Below are positions 12,401 to 23,902 of a stretch of DNA of 64,000 bases, piece by piece. Made by a program: the position numbers and the translations under genes. The stretch spans positions 149,745,198 through 149,809,197 of the forward strand of contig NC_031769.1 of assembly GCF_001522545.3 (NCBI RefSeq). Reading direction: 5' to 3'. Origin of the DNA: Parus major (Eukaryota > Chordata > Aves > Passeriformes > Paridae). The notes under the pieces were generated by a model that was given only the letters and a program-made list of their open reading frames with translations, was not told the DNA's origin and did no database searches. Each line of letters begins with the position of its first letter. Position 1 is the first letter of the stretch.

Positions 12401-15400
12401 GGACAGTTTCATGTTCCTCTCTCCCTGCAGTCGACATTCGGGAGATCAAGGAGATCCGCCTGGGGAAGAATTCCCGGGATTTCGAGCGCTACCCCGAGGA
12501 CGCTCGCAAGCTGGACTTCACCATGTGCTTCATCATCCTCTACGGGATGGACTTCAGGCTGCGGACGCTCAGCGTGGCCGGTGCGTTGGGTCCCTCCCCA
12601 TTCCCTGTGTCTATCTTTGGGGTCCTCTTCCCAACAACCCCTCATCCCCATCCCAACCTCATCACCCTCCTCCTCCTCTTCCTTCACCAGCTTTCTGCGA
12701 GGAGGACATCAACCTATGGATAACAGGGCTCAACTGGCTGGTGGCTGACACCCAGAGAGCCCAGACCCCACTGCAGATCGAGAGGTGAGGAAGGACCAGT
12801 AGATCCCATTTCCTGTTTTGGGAAAGAAAACCTTCCCTGACTTGGTCATCTTTGGGATTGAGCACCATACATCCTTTCCTTTCCAGGTGGCTACGGAAGC
12901 AGTTTGATGGGATGGACCGGGCAAGGGAAGGCAGGTGAGCCACCAGCACAGTGGGTTCAGCTGGACAGGATCATATTCCCCCTGTTGCATCCCAAATATG
13001 GAGATTGAGTTGGGCAGGTTTGCGGTACAAGGTAGCACCAGGGTTTTTGGGATGTTTGAAGGCACCGAAAATCAGAGATTTGGGTACAGGTCACATCCTT
13101 GTGACTGTGAGGACCACTGGGACCCATCCCCAGTGCCACATTTTGGACCCCCAGCAGTGCCAGAAGGGCCAGGTCATTAATGTAGCCCATAATTATCTTC
13201 CCAAGACAGGAAAAACCCAAAACCAAGGGAATTTGGACTTAAATTATTATGGGAATGGGCATCAGCTCCAAGTAGAAAGATGTCTTATGAGTGCCTAGTT
13301 AGTTCTTGGATGCACTTCCTCTCCTTGTCCCTCTGCTCACACTCATGCCAGGCACCACATAATTAATCTCAGAAACATGGAATCATGGAATCATTAGGGT
13401 TGGAAAGGACATTAAAAATCATCTAGTTCCACGTTCCACTAGACCAGGTTGCTCCAAGCCCCATCCAGCCTGGCCTTGGACACCTCCCGGGATGAGACAT
13501 CCACAATTTCCCTGAGTTCTGTGCCACTTCAGGGATCCACAGGCCAGGAGGGTGGGATCCCCATGCCAGGCATCAGAATTTGAGGTGGGACCCTTGGTGT
13601 TGGGAGCTGAGACTCATCCAGGGATCTGGCAGTACCCTGACTCCAGTTTTCCCTTTGGCAGCATCACGGTGAAGGACCTGAAGGCAATGCTGCCCCAGGT
13701 CAACTACCGCGTTCCCAACATGAGATTCCTGCGGGATAAACTCGTGGTAAGGACCCTATGGACACCCCAGCTATGCTCTTCAGCCTGCCCTACATGGGCT
13801 GGGGCCACCGTGGTGTCCCTGGTTCCAATCGGGTGGCCCCACTCTCATCCAGCCCCATCTCCCACAGGAAGTGGAAGCCAGGAATGAGATGACTTTCTCC
13901 CACTTCATCCAGTTCTACAAAAACCTGATGTTTGACGCTCAGAAATCGGTAAGATCCATGGTTTGGCCTCCCAAATGTCCCCATCCTGGTGGGATGTGTC
14001 CCCCTCAGCTAAGCCTGGACCCCTTCTCTGCCTTCCAGGTCATTGAGCAGCTGGAGCTCTCCTTCCCCTTGCGGTGAGTTTCCAGCTCCCATCCCAATCA
14101 ATGTGCTAAGAGTTGGATCCATAGAGTGGGAAATACAGCCAGGCTGTGGGGTAGAGCAGGGAATGGGAATGGGGGAAGGGATAGGAGAGAGGATGGGAGC
14201 AGGGGTGGGAGAAGGGAGAGGAATATGGGTGCAGAAGGGATGGGAGCAATAATGGGAGCTGGGATGAAAGCAAGAATAGGAGCAGGGATGGGAGGAGGGG
14301 TGAGCAGGGATGGGAGATAGGATGGCTGCCAGGGATGTAGGGACATGTCACCCTGCCCTCCTCCCAGCATCCTCAGACAACACTGCACATTCCATCTGGT
14401 GCTGGCCTCTCCCAGACACAGGGTAGAGGGACTGGTGGGAGTAGGGGTCATGGGGAGGCTGAGCTGCAGATGGGCACTGATGGCCTCAGCTCTGCCATGG
14501 GAACTCTCCCAATTCCTTCTCCTGCTCCTCACTGGTGGCTGCTTCTTGTCCCAGGAACGTGGACCGTCCTGAGCTGTGCCAGGTGTCCCTCTACGACTTC
14601 CAGAAGTTCCTGCTGCATGACCAGAAGGTGGGGTTTCCCTGAGAACTCTGCAGCCTGAGGAACCCCCATGGGATGCTCCAGCCCAGTTCCTCCCCTAACA
14701 ACAGCCATGTTTGTATCCCAGGAATCCTGGGCCAGTGACGTGGGGATGGTGCGGGACTACATGTGCTCCTACCTCAAGGAGAGCTCCAACGAAGCGTCGG
14801 ATCCCTCCTTCCAGCTGGATGAGGTGTGTGGCTGCACACAGTGTCCCCACAGGGATCTCCCCGGCACCATCAGGCTCTGACATCTCTGCTTTTCCCCCCC
14901 AGTTCCTCACATACCTCTTCTCCAAGGAGAACATGGTGATGGATGCTAAGTACGAGCGCGTGGTGCCCGAGGAGATGAACCACCCCTTGTCCCAGTACTG
15001 GATCTCCTCATCCCACAACACGTAAGGAATTTTCCTCACATGGGCATTCCTCAGGGACATCCATGAGCATCCCATCATCTTTGTCTCTCCACTGCAGGTA
15101 CCTGACAGGAGATCAGTTCTCCAGTGAGTCCTCCCTGGAAGCGTATGCCCGGTGCCTGCGGATGGGCTGCCGCTGCATCGAGTGTGAGTCCTACCAGCCC
15201 TTCACAGGGATGCTGGAACCTCTCGTGTCCCTTCAAACAGACCATTCCCTGCCCCAATCCCATGTCACAGGGTCTTTCCCCGTCATTGGGGTGCTCAAAA
15301 AAATGGTTCTTAGCACATAGGTGGTGGCAAACATGAATTAACCAAGGTGTTTTCCATCTCAGTGGATTGCTGGGATGGCCCAGACGATCTCCCCATCATC

Positions 15401-18400
15401 TACCACGGCCACACGCTCACCTCCAAGATCAAATTCCTGGATGTGCTGCACACCATCAAGGAGCATGCCTTTGTCACCTCTGAGTAAGTCCCAGCTCCCC
15501 CAATGATCTCTGAGTTCTGGCAATCTTTCCCTTGCCTTCATCTGAGGCCACCAATCCTGCCTCCTTGCTCCAGGTTCCCCATCATCCTCTCCATCGAAGA
15601 CCACTGCAGCATTGTCCAGCAGAGGAACATGGCCTCCCACTTCAAGAAGGTTTTTGGGGACATGCTCCTCACCAAGCCAGTGGACATCAATGCTGATGAG
15701 TTGCCCTCGCCCACCCAGCTCAAGAAGAAAATCCTAATCAAGGTGTGGAGCAGGCAAAACCCCAGAACCCCTCTTTTCGGGAGGGACACCAGTTGTCTTA
15801 GGTTCTGCAGCAAGAGATGATCAAAGGGTGGTGGCACCTGTGGGAGGGTGACCCTGAGGGTTGGGAGCTTGGTGTCATGGGGACACCATGGCCACCACTG
15901 AGCTCCACTCCCTTGTCCCCCAGCACAAGAAACTGGTTGAAGGGAACCTGTACGAGGAGGTCTCCACTGCCAGCTACTCAGAGAACGACATCAGCAACTC
16001 CATCAAGAATGGAATTCTCTACCTTGAAGACCCCATCGACCACGTAAGGGAGGCCTTCGGGGCTGAGTGGGATCTGTCAAACGTTGGGGTTTGGGATGGG
16101 CTCTCCTAGACCACTGCAATGCTGTGAGGGGGAATGGAGGGATTAAAAACCACATCCCAAAGCTCCATCCCTCCATGTTGTCCTCCTGTTCACCCCACCG
16201 ATGTTCTTCCTCCTTCCCAGACCTGGAGCCCTCATTATTTTGTCCTGACAAGCAACAAGATTTACTACTCAGAGGAGACATCACGCTACCAGTTCAATGA
16301 GGATGAAGAGGAGGTTGAGCAGAAGGAGGTGCGTGCGTGAGGGGCAGGACACGTCCACAGGGCGAGGTGACAACTCTCTGGGGAGGGTGACAGGGTGGCA
16401 GTGCCCACTTTGGGATAAATTTGCAGGAGTTCAACAACAACGAGCTGCACTTCACGGAGAAGTGGTTCCACGGCAAGCTCGGGGGTGGCCGTGACGGGCG
16501 ACAGATTGCAGAGAAGCTGCTGCACGAGTACTGCACCGAGACGGGCGGCAAGGACGGCACCTTCCTGGTGCGCGAGAGCGAGACCTTCGTGGGCGACTAC
16601 ACCCTCTCCTTCTGGTAGGAGCTCCAGCAAGGAGGCAGGATCCCACCCTCCCTGGGTGACCCTCCAGTCAATGCCTGGTTTGGTGGCTGGAATGGCTTTT
16701 TTGGGGGAAATGTCACATTTTTGTGCAGCTGGTAGGCCCCAAAGCGTGGGATGGTGGAGATGTGGACCCAGATTGACTCGGCTTTCTCCCACTCCCATGG
16801 CAGGAGGTCCAGCCGGGTGCAGCACTGCCGGATCCACTCGCGGCAGGAGGCCGGGGCCACCAAGTTCTACCTGACGGACAACCTGGTCTTTGACAGCCTC
16901 TACAGCCTCATCTGCCACTACCGGGAGGTGCCACTGCGCTGCAATGAGTTCGAGATGCGCCTCACTGACCCCGTCCCCCAGCCCAATGCCCATGAGAGCA
17001 AAGAGTGAGGATCCTCCCAGTCCCCACCCGCTTGATCCCATGGGTCCACCAGCCTCCTCCAGCCCCAGCAGGGTGTGGAAATGCTGATGCCAGCCCCCCA
17101 TCTCCATGTTCTCCCTGGCCAGGTGGTACCACGCCAGCTTGACACGTCTCCAGGCTGAGCACATGCTGATGCGGGTCCCACGGGATGGAGCATTCCTGGT
17201 GCGGAAGCGCAGCGAACCCAACTCCTATGCCATCTCCTTCCGGTGAGTGTGGCCACCATGAGGCCAGCTGGGCTTGGCCAAGCTGAGGACCTGCGACAAC
17301 TTGTCTGTTGTGACATTGAGCTGGGTGGCAGGGGTTTGTTGTGGGGGACACAGTGGGATACGTGATGGTGTCATGAAGGGGAAACCTTCTTTGTGGTGAT
17401 GTCCTGGGGGTTGTCACCTTGGTGGCACCCCAAGCATCACCTCCATCATGGAGATGGGATCCAGCAACCCCTCACCCATCCCACTCCTGTCTCTCCTGGC
17501 CCCAGGGCGGAGGGGAAGATCAAGCACTGCCGAATCCAGCAGGAAGGGCGGCTCTTCATGCTGGGCAGCTCAGCTGAGTTCGAGAGTCTCGTGGACCTCA
17601 TCAGCTACTACGAGAAGCACCCGCTGTACCGCAAGATGAAGCTGCGCTACCCCATCAACGAGGAGACCCTGGAGAAGATGGGCACCACTGTGAGTTCTTG
17701 CAGCAGTGGGGATAGTGGGGGTTCTGTGCAACCAAGCCCTATCCTCAGCTCCACCATCTTCCAGAATTTCAATTATAGCCCAACCAGAACCAGCCAAGCT
17801 CATTCCACAGTCATCATTGATCATTAAAACTCCACCATAATTCCCTTTTCCAACAAGTTACAAGGGGATATTAGATCCCACTCAGCCTCCTCTCATCCCC
17901 TTATAACCCCTGCCCACATCCAGGTGACCCCCTCAGGAATTTCTTCTTGCAGGAACTGGACTATGGAGCCCTGTATGAGGTGCGGACCCCCCACTTCTAC
18001 GTAGAGGCCAACAAGATGCCGATGGCCAGGGTAAGGGGCCAAGCTGGTGTCCTGGGGAGATGGTCAGTGATGGGGATATGGCAGTTCGAGTGCTGGGGTT
18101 CCTGGGTGGTCCTTCCCCAGATCCATCACACCTCCCACCACCGCTGACCAGAGAAGTGGTGATGTTGTGCTGCATTTTTCTGACCCTCAGGTGAGGCTGG
18201 AGCTGGATCCAGCCCACATCATCATCACCTGAGGACAGTCCAAGCTCCAGTGACAGTATTGTCACAGTGTGGTGGGGGACAGAGCTGGAGAGACACCAGC
18301 CTGGAGCAGGGACCTGGCAGAAGTTTGCCCCAACAGCAAAGAAATCCCTTTGCACTGGGGAACTCCTAAAAAGCAGGTCTAGGGTCTGTTCCCAGGTGGT

Positions 18401-21400
18401 GCAGTCTCCATCCTCAGAGGTTTTTGGGAACTTGGTTTTTCTTGGAGCTGACACAGTCTCCATTCCTGGGGGGTTTTTGCAACTGGACATATCTTGGAGT
18501 TGACCTTGGAAGAGGCTGGACTGGAGCCCTAAGGTTCCTTTCCTGTGATCTTACAATCCCATGGTCCAGCACTTCTGGTGCCATAATTGTCCCTTTGCAG
18601 CAAGGTAAGACCACACTTTTTTTTTTGAGGAAAACTCAACCCAGAGGAGTTTTTCCCAGGGAATGTGGTAATGTCAGAGGATCAACCCTTCAGTATACCA
18701 GGAGAAACCATTGGGGGTCCCAAAAACAGAACATGATCTGCTCTGAATGTGGTGATCCTGCAGGACCACAGGCACCTCCAGCCCTCCTGTCCCCTCTAAA
18801 CCCATCCCACTGCTGTGAGCAATCTGGAAGCTGGAGAGGGACTTTTTGTCAGGAACTGCAGATAGGTCCAGGAGTAATGGACACAAAATGGAGGAAATTC
18901 AGTTTACATATTAGGAGGAATTGTTTTACTGTGAGAGTGGTGAGACACTGGAATAGAGAAGTTGTAGATGTCCCATCCCTGCAAGTGCCCAAGGCCAGGA
19001 TGGACGGAGCTTGGAGCTACCTGGTCTAATGGAAGATGTCTCTGCCTGTGGTGGGATGGGTTGGAATGTGATGACCTTTAAGGTCTATTCCAACACCTTA
19101 ACATTCTGTGATGCCATGATTTGGGGTCAGGAGCCACCACACTCCACTATGGGGCTCGAGGGGCTGGGCTGAGCGGGGCACCAGGTGCTGAGTGGTGACA
19201 CACGTGTCCCTCTGTCCCAGTGCACAGTGAAGGCTCTGTATGACTACAAGGCACAACGGGAGGATGAGTTGTCATTCTGCAAGCAGGCCATCATCCACAA
19301 CGTGGACAAGCAGGACGGCGGCTGGTGAGGGCAATCACCTGGGTGTCACCATGGGCGGGAGATGGAGGGGACACCCTGGGTACTCCCATGGAGGGTTTTA
19401 ACTCAGCCTCCTTCTCTGTCCCCCCGCCCCTTCTCCAACCACCCCTCAGCACCGCATGCAGCAGGGACACCCCTGTCCCCCCCTCCCCAAAATCTGTCCG
19501 CTTGCCTTGATCCTCTCACCCCTTGCAGGTGGCGGGGGGACTACGGGGGCAAGAAGCAGCTCTGGTTCCCGGCCAACTACGTGGAGGAGATCGTCGGCAC
19601 CCAGGCGCAGGAGCAGGATGAGGCCGTGAGTGCCACCTCCTGGGACCCTAGGAGCAACAACACCGGAGGCTCCCAGGAGCCTTGACCAACTCCAGATCCT
19701 TATCCTGAGGCTGGAAGATGCTCACAATCCTGCTCCAGCTTAGAGCCTTATCCAGAGGCTGGAGGATGCTCATAGTCCTGCTCCAGCCCAGACCCTTATC
19801 CAGAGGCTGGGGAATGCTCCTGGCCCTACTCCAACTTGGACCTGTTTCTGGGAGTTGGGAAATGCTCCTGGTCCTGTTCCAGACCATATCTTTATCCAGA
19901 GGCTGTGGGATGCTGCCAGCCCCACTCCATCTTGGACCCTTTTCTGGAAGCTGCAGGATATTCCAAGTCTTGTACAAGCCCAGATCCTTATCCAGAGGCT
20001 GAGGAATGCTCTTGGTCCTGCTCCAGCCCATACCCTTACCCTGAGACTGGGGGATGCTCCTGCTCCAGTCCAGATTCTAATCTGGAGGCTGAGGGATATT
20101 CTTGGCCCCACTCTCACTTGGACAATTTATTAGAAGCCGGAAGATGCTCCCAGTCCTTCTCCAGCCCTGATCTCTGTCTAGAGGCTGGGTATAATGTTGG
20201 CCACACTCCAGCTTGGATCCTTTCCTGGAAACTGGAGGATACTCCCAGCCTTGCTTCAGCCCAGACCCTTATCCAGAATCTGGGTGATGCCCCTGGTCCC
20301 ACAGTCAGTGCATCCTCTTGGTCCTGCTCCAACCCAGACCTTTATCCAGAATCTGGGGGAAGTGCCAGCCCAGACCCATATCCAGAGGCTGGAGGGTGCT
20401 CTTGGTCCTGCTCCAACCCAGCTCTCGGGGTGATGCTCCTGGGTGTTTTTTCCCTTCTTTTCCTCAGATTTGTCCAACTCGGAGGGCTGGATGGTGGCTG
20501 CCTGTAACCCACAGGCCTCCCCCATATTCCCTCTTCCTTCCTCTCTTGCAGTCATCGGAAAACAGTCCCCTGGGAAACTTCCTGAAGGGATTCATTGATG
20601 TCCCATCCTGCCACGTCGGTGAGTGTCCCTACTTATGGATTTGGGGGAATTTGGAGGAATTGGGATGTCCAGATGATTCAGGGGACATTTTCCCTTGATT
20701 CCAAGGGCATGTTTCAGCATGAAAAGCTGAAGCCACACATTGAAAAAAATGGGATCCTCACAGGAGGAAGATCCTGATGGATGGTGGGGTGCCAGGAGGG
20801 GCTGGTGGGGGCCCGGGAGCGGGACCGCTGAGGTTTCATTTGCTCCACAGAGCCATCCGTTGGGAATGTCTTCGAGTAAAGCCCCCCTCTGATGTCCTTA
20901 TAGTTATCTCCAAAGACGGGAGGAGCTCCAAACCATTTGTCTTCACCATCCATTCCCAGCAGATGTCCCACGCAGCCCAGTCACTGGACGTGGCCGCGGA
21001 CACGCAGGAGGAACTCAGCGAGTGGGTGGCCAAGATCCGGGAGGCCACGCAGAATGCCGACGCCAGGGTGAGGGGATGCAGAGGATGGGGCTGGACGGTC
21101 CCTTTCTCATGGAGATTGTTCCTGGTATCTCCAAAGGAAGAGTCTGGGGGGAGACTTGCAGCTCCTGTTTTTCCTGGTGCAGATGCAAGAAGGGAAGATC
21201 ATGGAGCGGAGGAAGAAGATCGCCCTGGAGCTCTCAGAGCTGGTCGTGTATTGCCGGCCAGTGCCGTTCGATGAGGACAGTAAGTCCTGGAGAAGTGGGA
21301 TAAAGGGATGAGCATGGGAAGAGAGAGGTGGGAGGAACCATCCAGGTCTCATTCCTTCCCCGATGGCCACTCTGTGCTTGCAGAGATTGGTACAGACAAG

Positions 21401-23026
21401 GCGTGTTACCGGGACATGTCCTCCTTCCCGGAGACCAAGGCGGAGAAATACGCCAACCGCAGCAAGGGCAAGAAGTTCCTGCAGTACAATCGCCGCCAGC
21501 TGAGCCGCATCTATCCCAAAGGACAGCGCCTGGACTCCTCCAACTACGACCCACTGCCCATGTGGATCTGCGGGAGCCAACTCGTGGCCCTCAACTTCCA
21601 GACGCCTGGTAAGTCCTGCTCCTGGGGTTGTTGCTGGGCTCATCCCTGAAGGTTGTCTCAAAATTCCTATTCCCAGGGCTTCTGCCCTGGGTCATCTTGT
21701 TGAAGGTGGTTTGGGTGATCTCTTCTGTCTCCATCCTCTTGGGGACACAAGTGGTTTGGATGCGCTTTCAACCTTCTCCTTGTCCTCGTCACAGGAGGTA
21801 GTTTGGATGATCTCTCCAAGCTTTGTCCTCATGCTGATAGGGATAGAGGAGGTGGTTTGGATGCTCTCCAACCTTTGTCTCATCCTGATGGGTATGCAGG
21901 AAGTGGTTTGAAAGATCTCTCCAAACTTTGTCCTTATCCTGCTGGGGACATGGCTGGTTTGGATGCTCTCCAGTCTTCGTCCTCATCCTGATGGGGATAT
22001 CTCCACGCAATCCTTGTGTGATTCATGCAAAATTTGGCTTCATTCCTCCTCCAACCACAGCTGGGGGCTCTTAGTTGGGTTTTCAGGGTAGGACCTTCTG
22101 CTCAAGGACCTCGGGGAGGTCCCTGAGCCTCACGCTCAGATCTACTGTGTCCTCACGGCCACAGACAAACCGATGCAGCTGAACCAGGCACTCTTCATGC
22201 TCGGTGGCCGCAGCGGCTATGTCCTGCAGCCAGACATCATGAGGGACGACACCTTCGACCCCTTTGACAAGAACAGCCTGAAGATTGTGGAGCCCATCAC
22301 AGTCCAACTGCAGGCAAGTGTGCAAGGACAGCAAGACCACCTTGAGGTGGTCACCATCAAGATGGGAACTCCTTCCTTATTTTTTTGGTCAGCCAGGGGT
22401 GGTTCTTGTTTGTTCCAGCTACATATTTGCTCCATGGAGGTTGTTATTCTTGGGAGTTCTTCTTCATCTGGTGTGGCCAGACCTCACCCTCCTCTTCATC
22501 GCCTTTCTCCCACAGATCCTTGGTGCCCGGCACCTGCCTAAGAATGGGAGGAGCATTGTGTGCCCCTTCGTGGAGGTGGAGGTTTGCGGCTCTGAGTATG
22601 ACAACAGCAAGAACAAGACAGATGTTGTAGGTGAGGGACCACACGTGTGAAGTCCCCACCCTTAGGGACAGCCCTGACTCTGCCCTCTGTAGTTCTCTTG
22701 AGAGGGCATGTGGGTGATGGGGCTGGGTTTTGTGCTCTCTCCCACAGCCGACAACGGCTTCAACCCCGTCTGGCTCTTCAAGCAGTTTGTCTTTGACATC
22801 AACAACCCCGAGTTCGCCTTCCTCCGCTTCGTGGTGTATGAGGAGGACATGTTCAGTGACCCCAACTTCTTGGCACAAGCCACCTTCCCCGTCAAGGGCC
22901 TCAAAACAGGTATGGTCTTTCCATCATCATCACCATCTCCATGATAGTCATGGAATTACAAAAGGGTCTGGGTTGGGAGGGACCTTTAAAGGTCATCTTG
23001 TCCAACCCCTGTGCAATCATCGTTAT

Positions 23027-23057
<31 letters not shown>

Positions 23058-23902
23058 TCCATGATTTAGTCATGGAGTCATAAAAGGGTTTGGGTTGGAA
23101 GAGACCTTTAAAGGTCTTCTAGTGCAACCCTCCTGTAATTGTCATCATCATCTCCACCGAGTCATGGAATCATAGAACTAAGTATTTGGGTAGGAAAGAG
23201 CTTTTAAAGGTCACCCAGTCCAAATGCCCTTCAGTCTCCATCAAAGGTCATGGAGTCATAGAAGGGTTTGGGTTGGAAAGGACCTCTAAAGGTCTTCTAG
23301 TGCAAACCCCCTGCAGTCATCATCATCTCCCTGGGGTCCTGGCCATGGTGAAGGGCTCAGACCCTGCTGTGTTGCTGAGCTTGTGTTGTGATGTTGTGTC
23401 CAGGCTACCGGTCGGTGCCACTGAAGAACAGCTACACCGAGGACCTGGAGCTCGCCTCCCTCCTCATCCACATCGAAATCATCAATGCCAAGGCAGGTGG
23501 CCCAGGTGGCTTGGGAAACCTGGAACAAGGGGAACCAACTCTGGGGTGTTCTGCCCATCCCACCAGCCTCACACACGTGTTTTGGAGCAGGAGGAAGATG
23601 AGGAGAACCTCTACTCATCCATCCAGCAGCTCCGGGACCGTGCTAGCGAGCTCTCCAGCCAGGTCTCCAGCTACGAGCGCACCAACGGCTGCGATTCCCG
23701 CTACCAGCAGCGTCTGGATGAGCTCCGGGCAGCCCAGGAGCGCCTCATGGAGCTCACTGAAGTCCGCAACCGCAAGTGAGTTGTCCCTTCCCTGTGGCTT
23801 TGGGAGGTCCCTCTTGGGGGAGGGTCCCTAAGGTTGCTGCTCCCCACCAGGTTGATGGAGAAGAAGAAGAGGGACCGGCAGATGGTCACCAAGCGCAGCT
23901 GA
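6476..23902 (+). CDS. PLCG1-like: Phospholipase C gamma, PLCG1-type paralog (32 coding exons)
   Basis: Hydrolyses PtdIns(4,5)P2 to IP3 and diacylglycerol downstream of receptor and cytoplasmic tyrosine kinases. Exons: 6476-6695, 12431-12580, 12691-12784, 12887-12934, 13662-13746, 13868-13948, 14039-14073, 14555-14627, 14722-14823, 14903-15021, 15098-15183, 15363-15483, 15574-15742, 15924-16043, 16221-16328, 16427-16614, 16804-17004, 17123-17242, 17506-17689, 17953-18030, 19221-19324, 19529-19625, 20552-20618, 20904-21067, 21183-21279, 21384-21608, 22165-22313, 22516-22630, 22748-22909, 23404-23492, 23591-23775, 23851-23902. They total 3888 nt (1295 aa). Domains: PH, EF-hands, X box (about 321-465; catalytic His334 in SSHNTYL and His379 in IYHGHT), split PH, nSH2 from W550, cSH2 from W668, SH3 from 795, second PH half, Y box and C2. 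The tyrosines equivalent to human Y771/775/783 are present (Y772, Y776, Y784), a PLCG1-type feature. Introns after exons 27 and 30 use GC donors. Divergence from mammalian PLCG1 suggests a separate paralog (inference). Confidence 0.95.
6740..7345. repeat. GT-rich imperfect minisatellite in PLCG intron 1
   Basis: Repeated phrases of the type GTGGGGTGCCTGGATGTGTT and GGGATGTCCTACTGTAGTGG recur about ten times with a loose period near 55-65 bases. The strand is strongly G/T-rich. No coding role is supported. Confidence 0.8.
7346..9660. other. PLCG intron 1, no features recognised
   Basis: Intronic sequence of the PLCG gene. A short hydrophobic open frame near 8419-8688 has no start context, family match or splice partner, so I did not call it. 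Confidence 0.5.
9668..10165 (+). mobile_element. CR1 LINE 3' fragment
   Basis: Forward CR1 tail inside PLCG intron 1, with the same block order as 2255-2735 and ending near CCAACGCAAACCATTCTGGG. Confidence 0.9.
10166..11284. other. PLCG intron 1, no features recognised
   Basis: Mostly unique sequence. A moderately CpG-containing patch at about 11000-11130 could be regulatory, but nothing specific is visible. Confidence 0.35.
11285..12345. repeat. Approximately 99-bp minisatellite in PLCG intron 1
   Basis: Tandem units of about 98-100 bases, for example CAGCTGCAGC at 11731 and again at 11829, each carrying CATCCTGGGGACATCCTGGG and CTGGAGGACACATGGCCATG. About ten imperfect units. Because the period is close to a multiple of three, long reading frames stay open across it in several frames. 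They are not genes: they run straight into exon 2 out of register with the PLCG protein. Confidence 0.9.
13378..13520 (-). mobile_element. CR1 LINE 3' tail fragment
   Basis: Reverse CR1 tail (GGAATCATTAGGGTTGGAAA, then CAGGTTGCTCCAAGCCCCAT) in PLCG intron 4. Confidence 0.85.
14125..14335. repeat. GGGAGCAGGGAT-type purine-rich repeat, PLCG intron 7
   Basis: A run of degenerate 12- to 17-base G/A-rich units (GGGATGGGAGCAGG and variants) between exons 7 and 8. Confidence 0.75.
18830..19115 (+). mobile_element. CR1 LINE 3' fragment, PLCG intron 20
   Basis: Forward CR1 tail, more diverged than the others. It runs from GAAGCTGGAGAGGGACTTTT through GCTTGGAGCTACCTGGTCTA to ATTCTGTGATGCCATGAT. The preceding 18031-18829 holds intronic sequence in which I recognise nothing further. 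Confidence 0.8.
19685..20440. repeat. Approximately 60-bp minisatellite, PLCG intron 22
   Basis: About 12 imperfect units built on CTTATCCAGAGGCTGGAGGATGCTC followed by TGGTCCTGCTCCAGCCCAGA. It lies between the exon encoding the end of the SH3 domain and the exon starting the second half of the split PH domain. Confidence 0.9.
21700..22010. repeat. Approximately 60-bp minisatellite, PLCG intron 26
   Basis: About five imperfect units containing GGTGGTTTGGATGCTCTCCA followed by TTTGTCCTCATCCTGATGGG. Confidence 0.85.
22943..23325 (-). mobile_element. Array of four short CR1-tail units, PLCG intron 29
   Basis: Four successive units each begin with ATGGAGTCATAGAAGGGTTT-like sequence and GGGTTGGAAAGGACCTTTAA (near 22949, 23064, 23162 and 23249). 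They are separated by (ATC)n-type microsatellite, the longest at about 23029-23058. Each unit is only the terminal CR1 sequence in reverse orientation. Confidence 0.8.

Noticed and set aside
11262..12788. A 508-codon open frame running into a PLCG exon
   Set aside because: Composed of minisatellite units with a codon-multiple period. Its frame through the real exon is not the PLCG frame.
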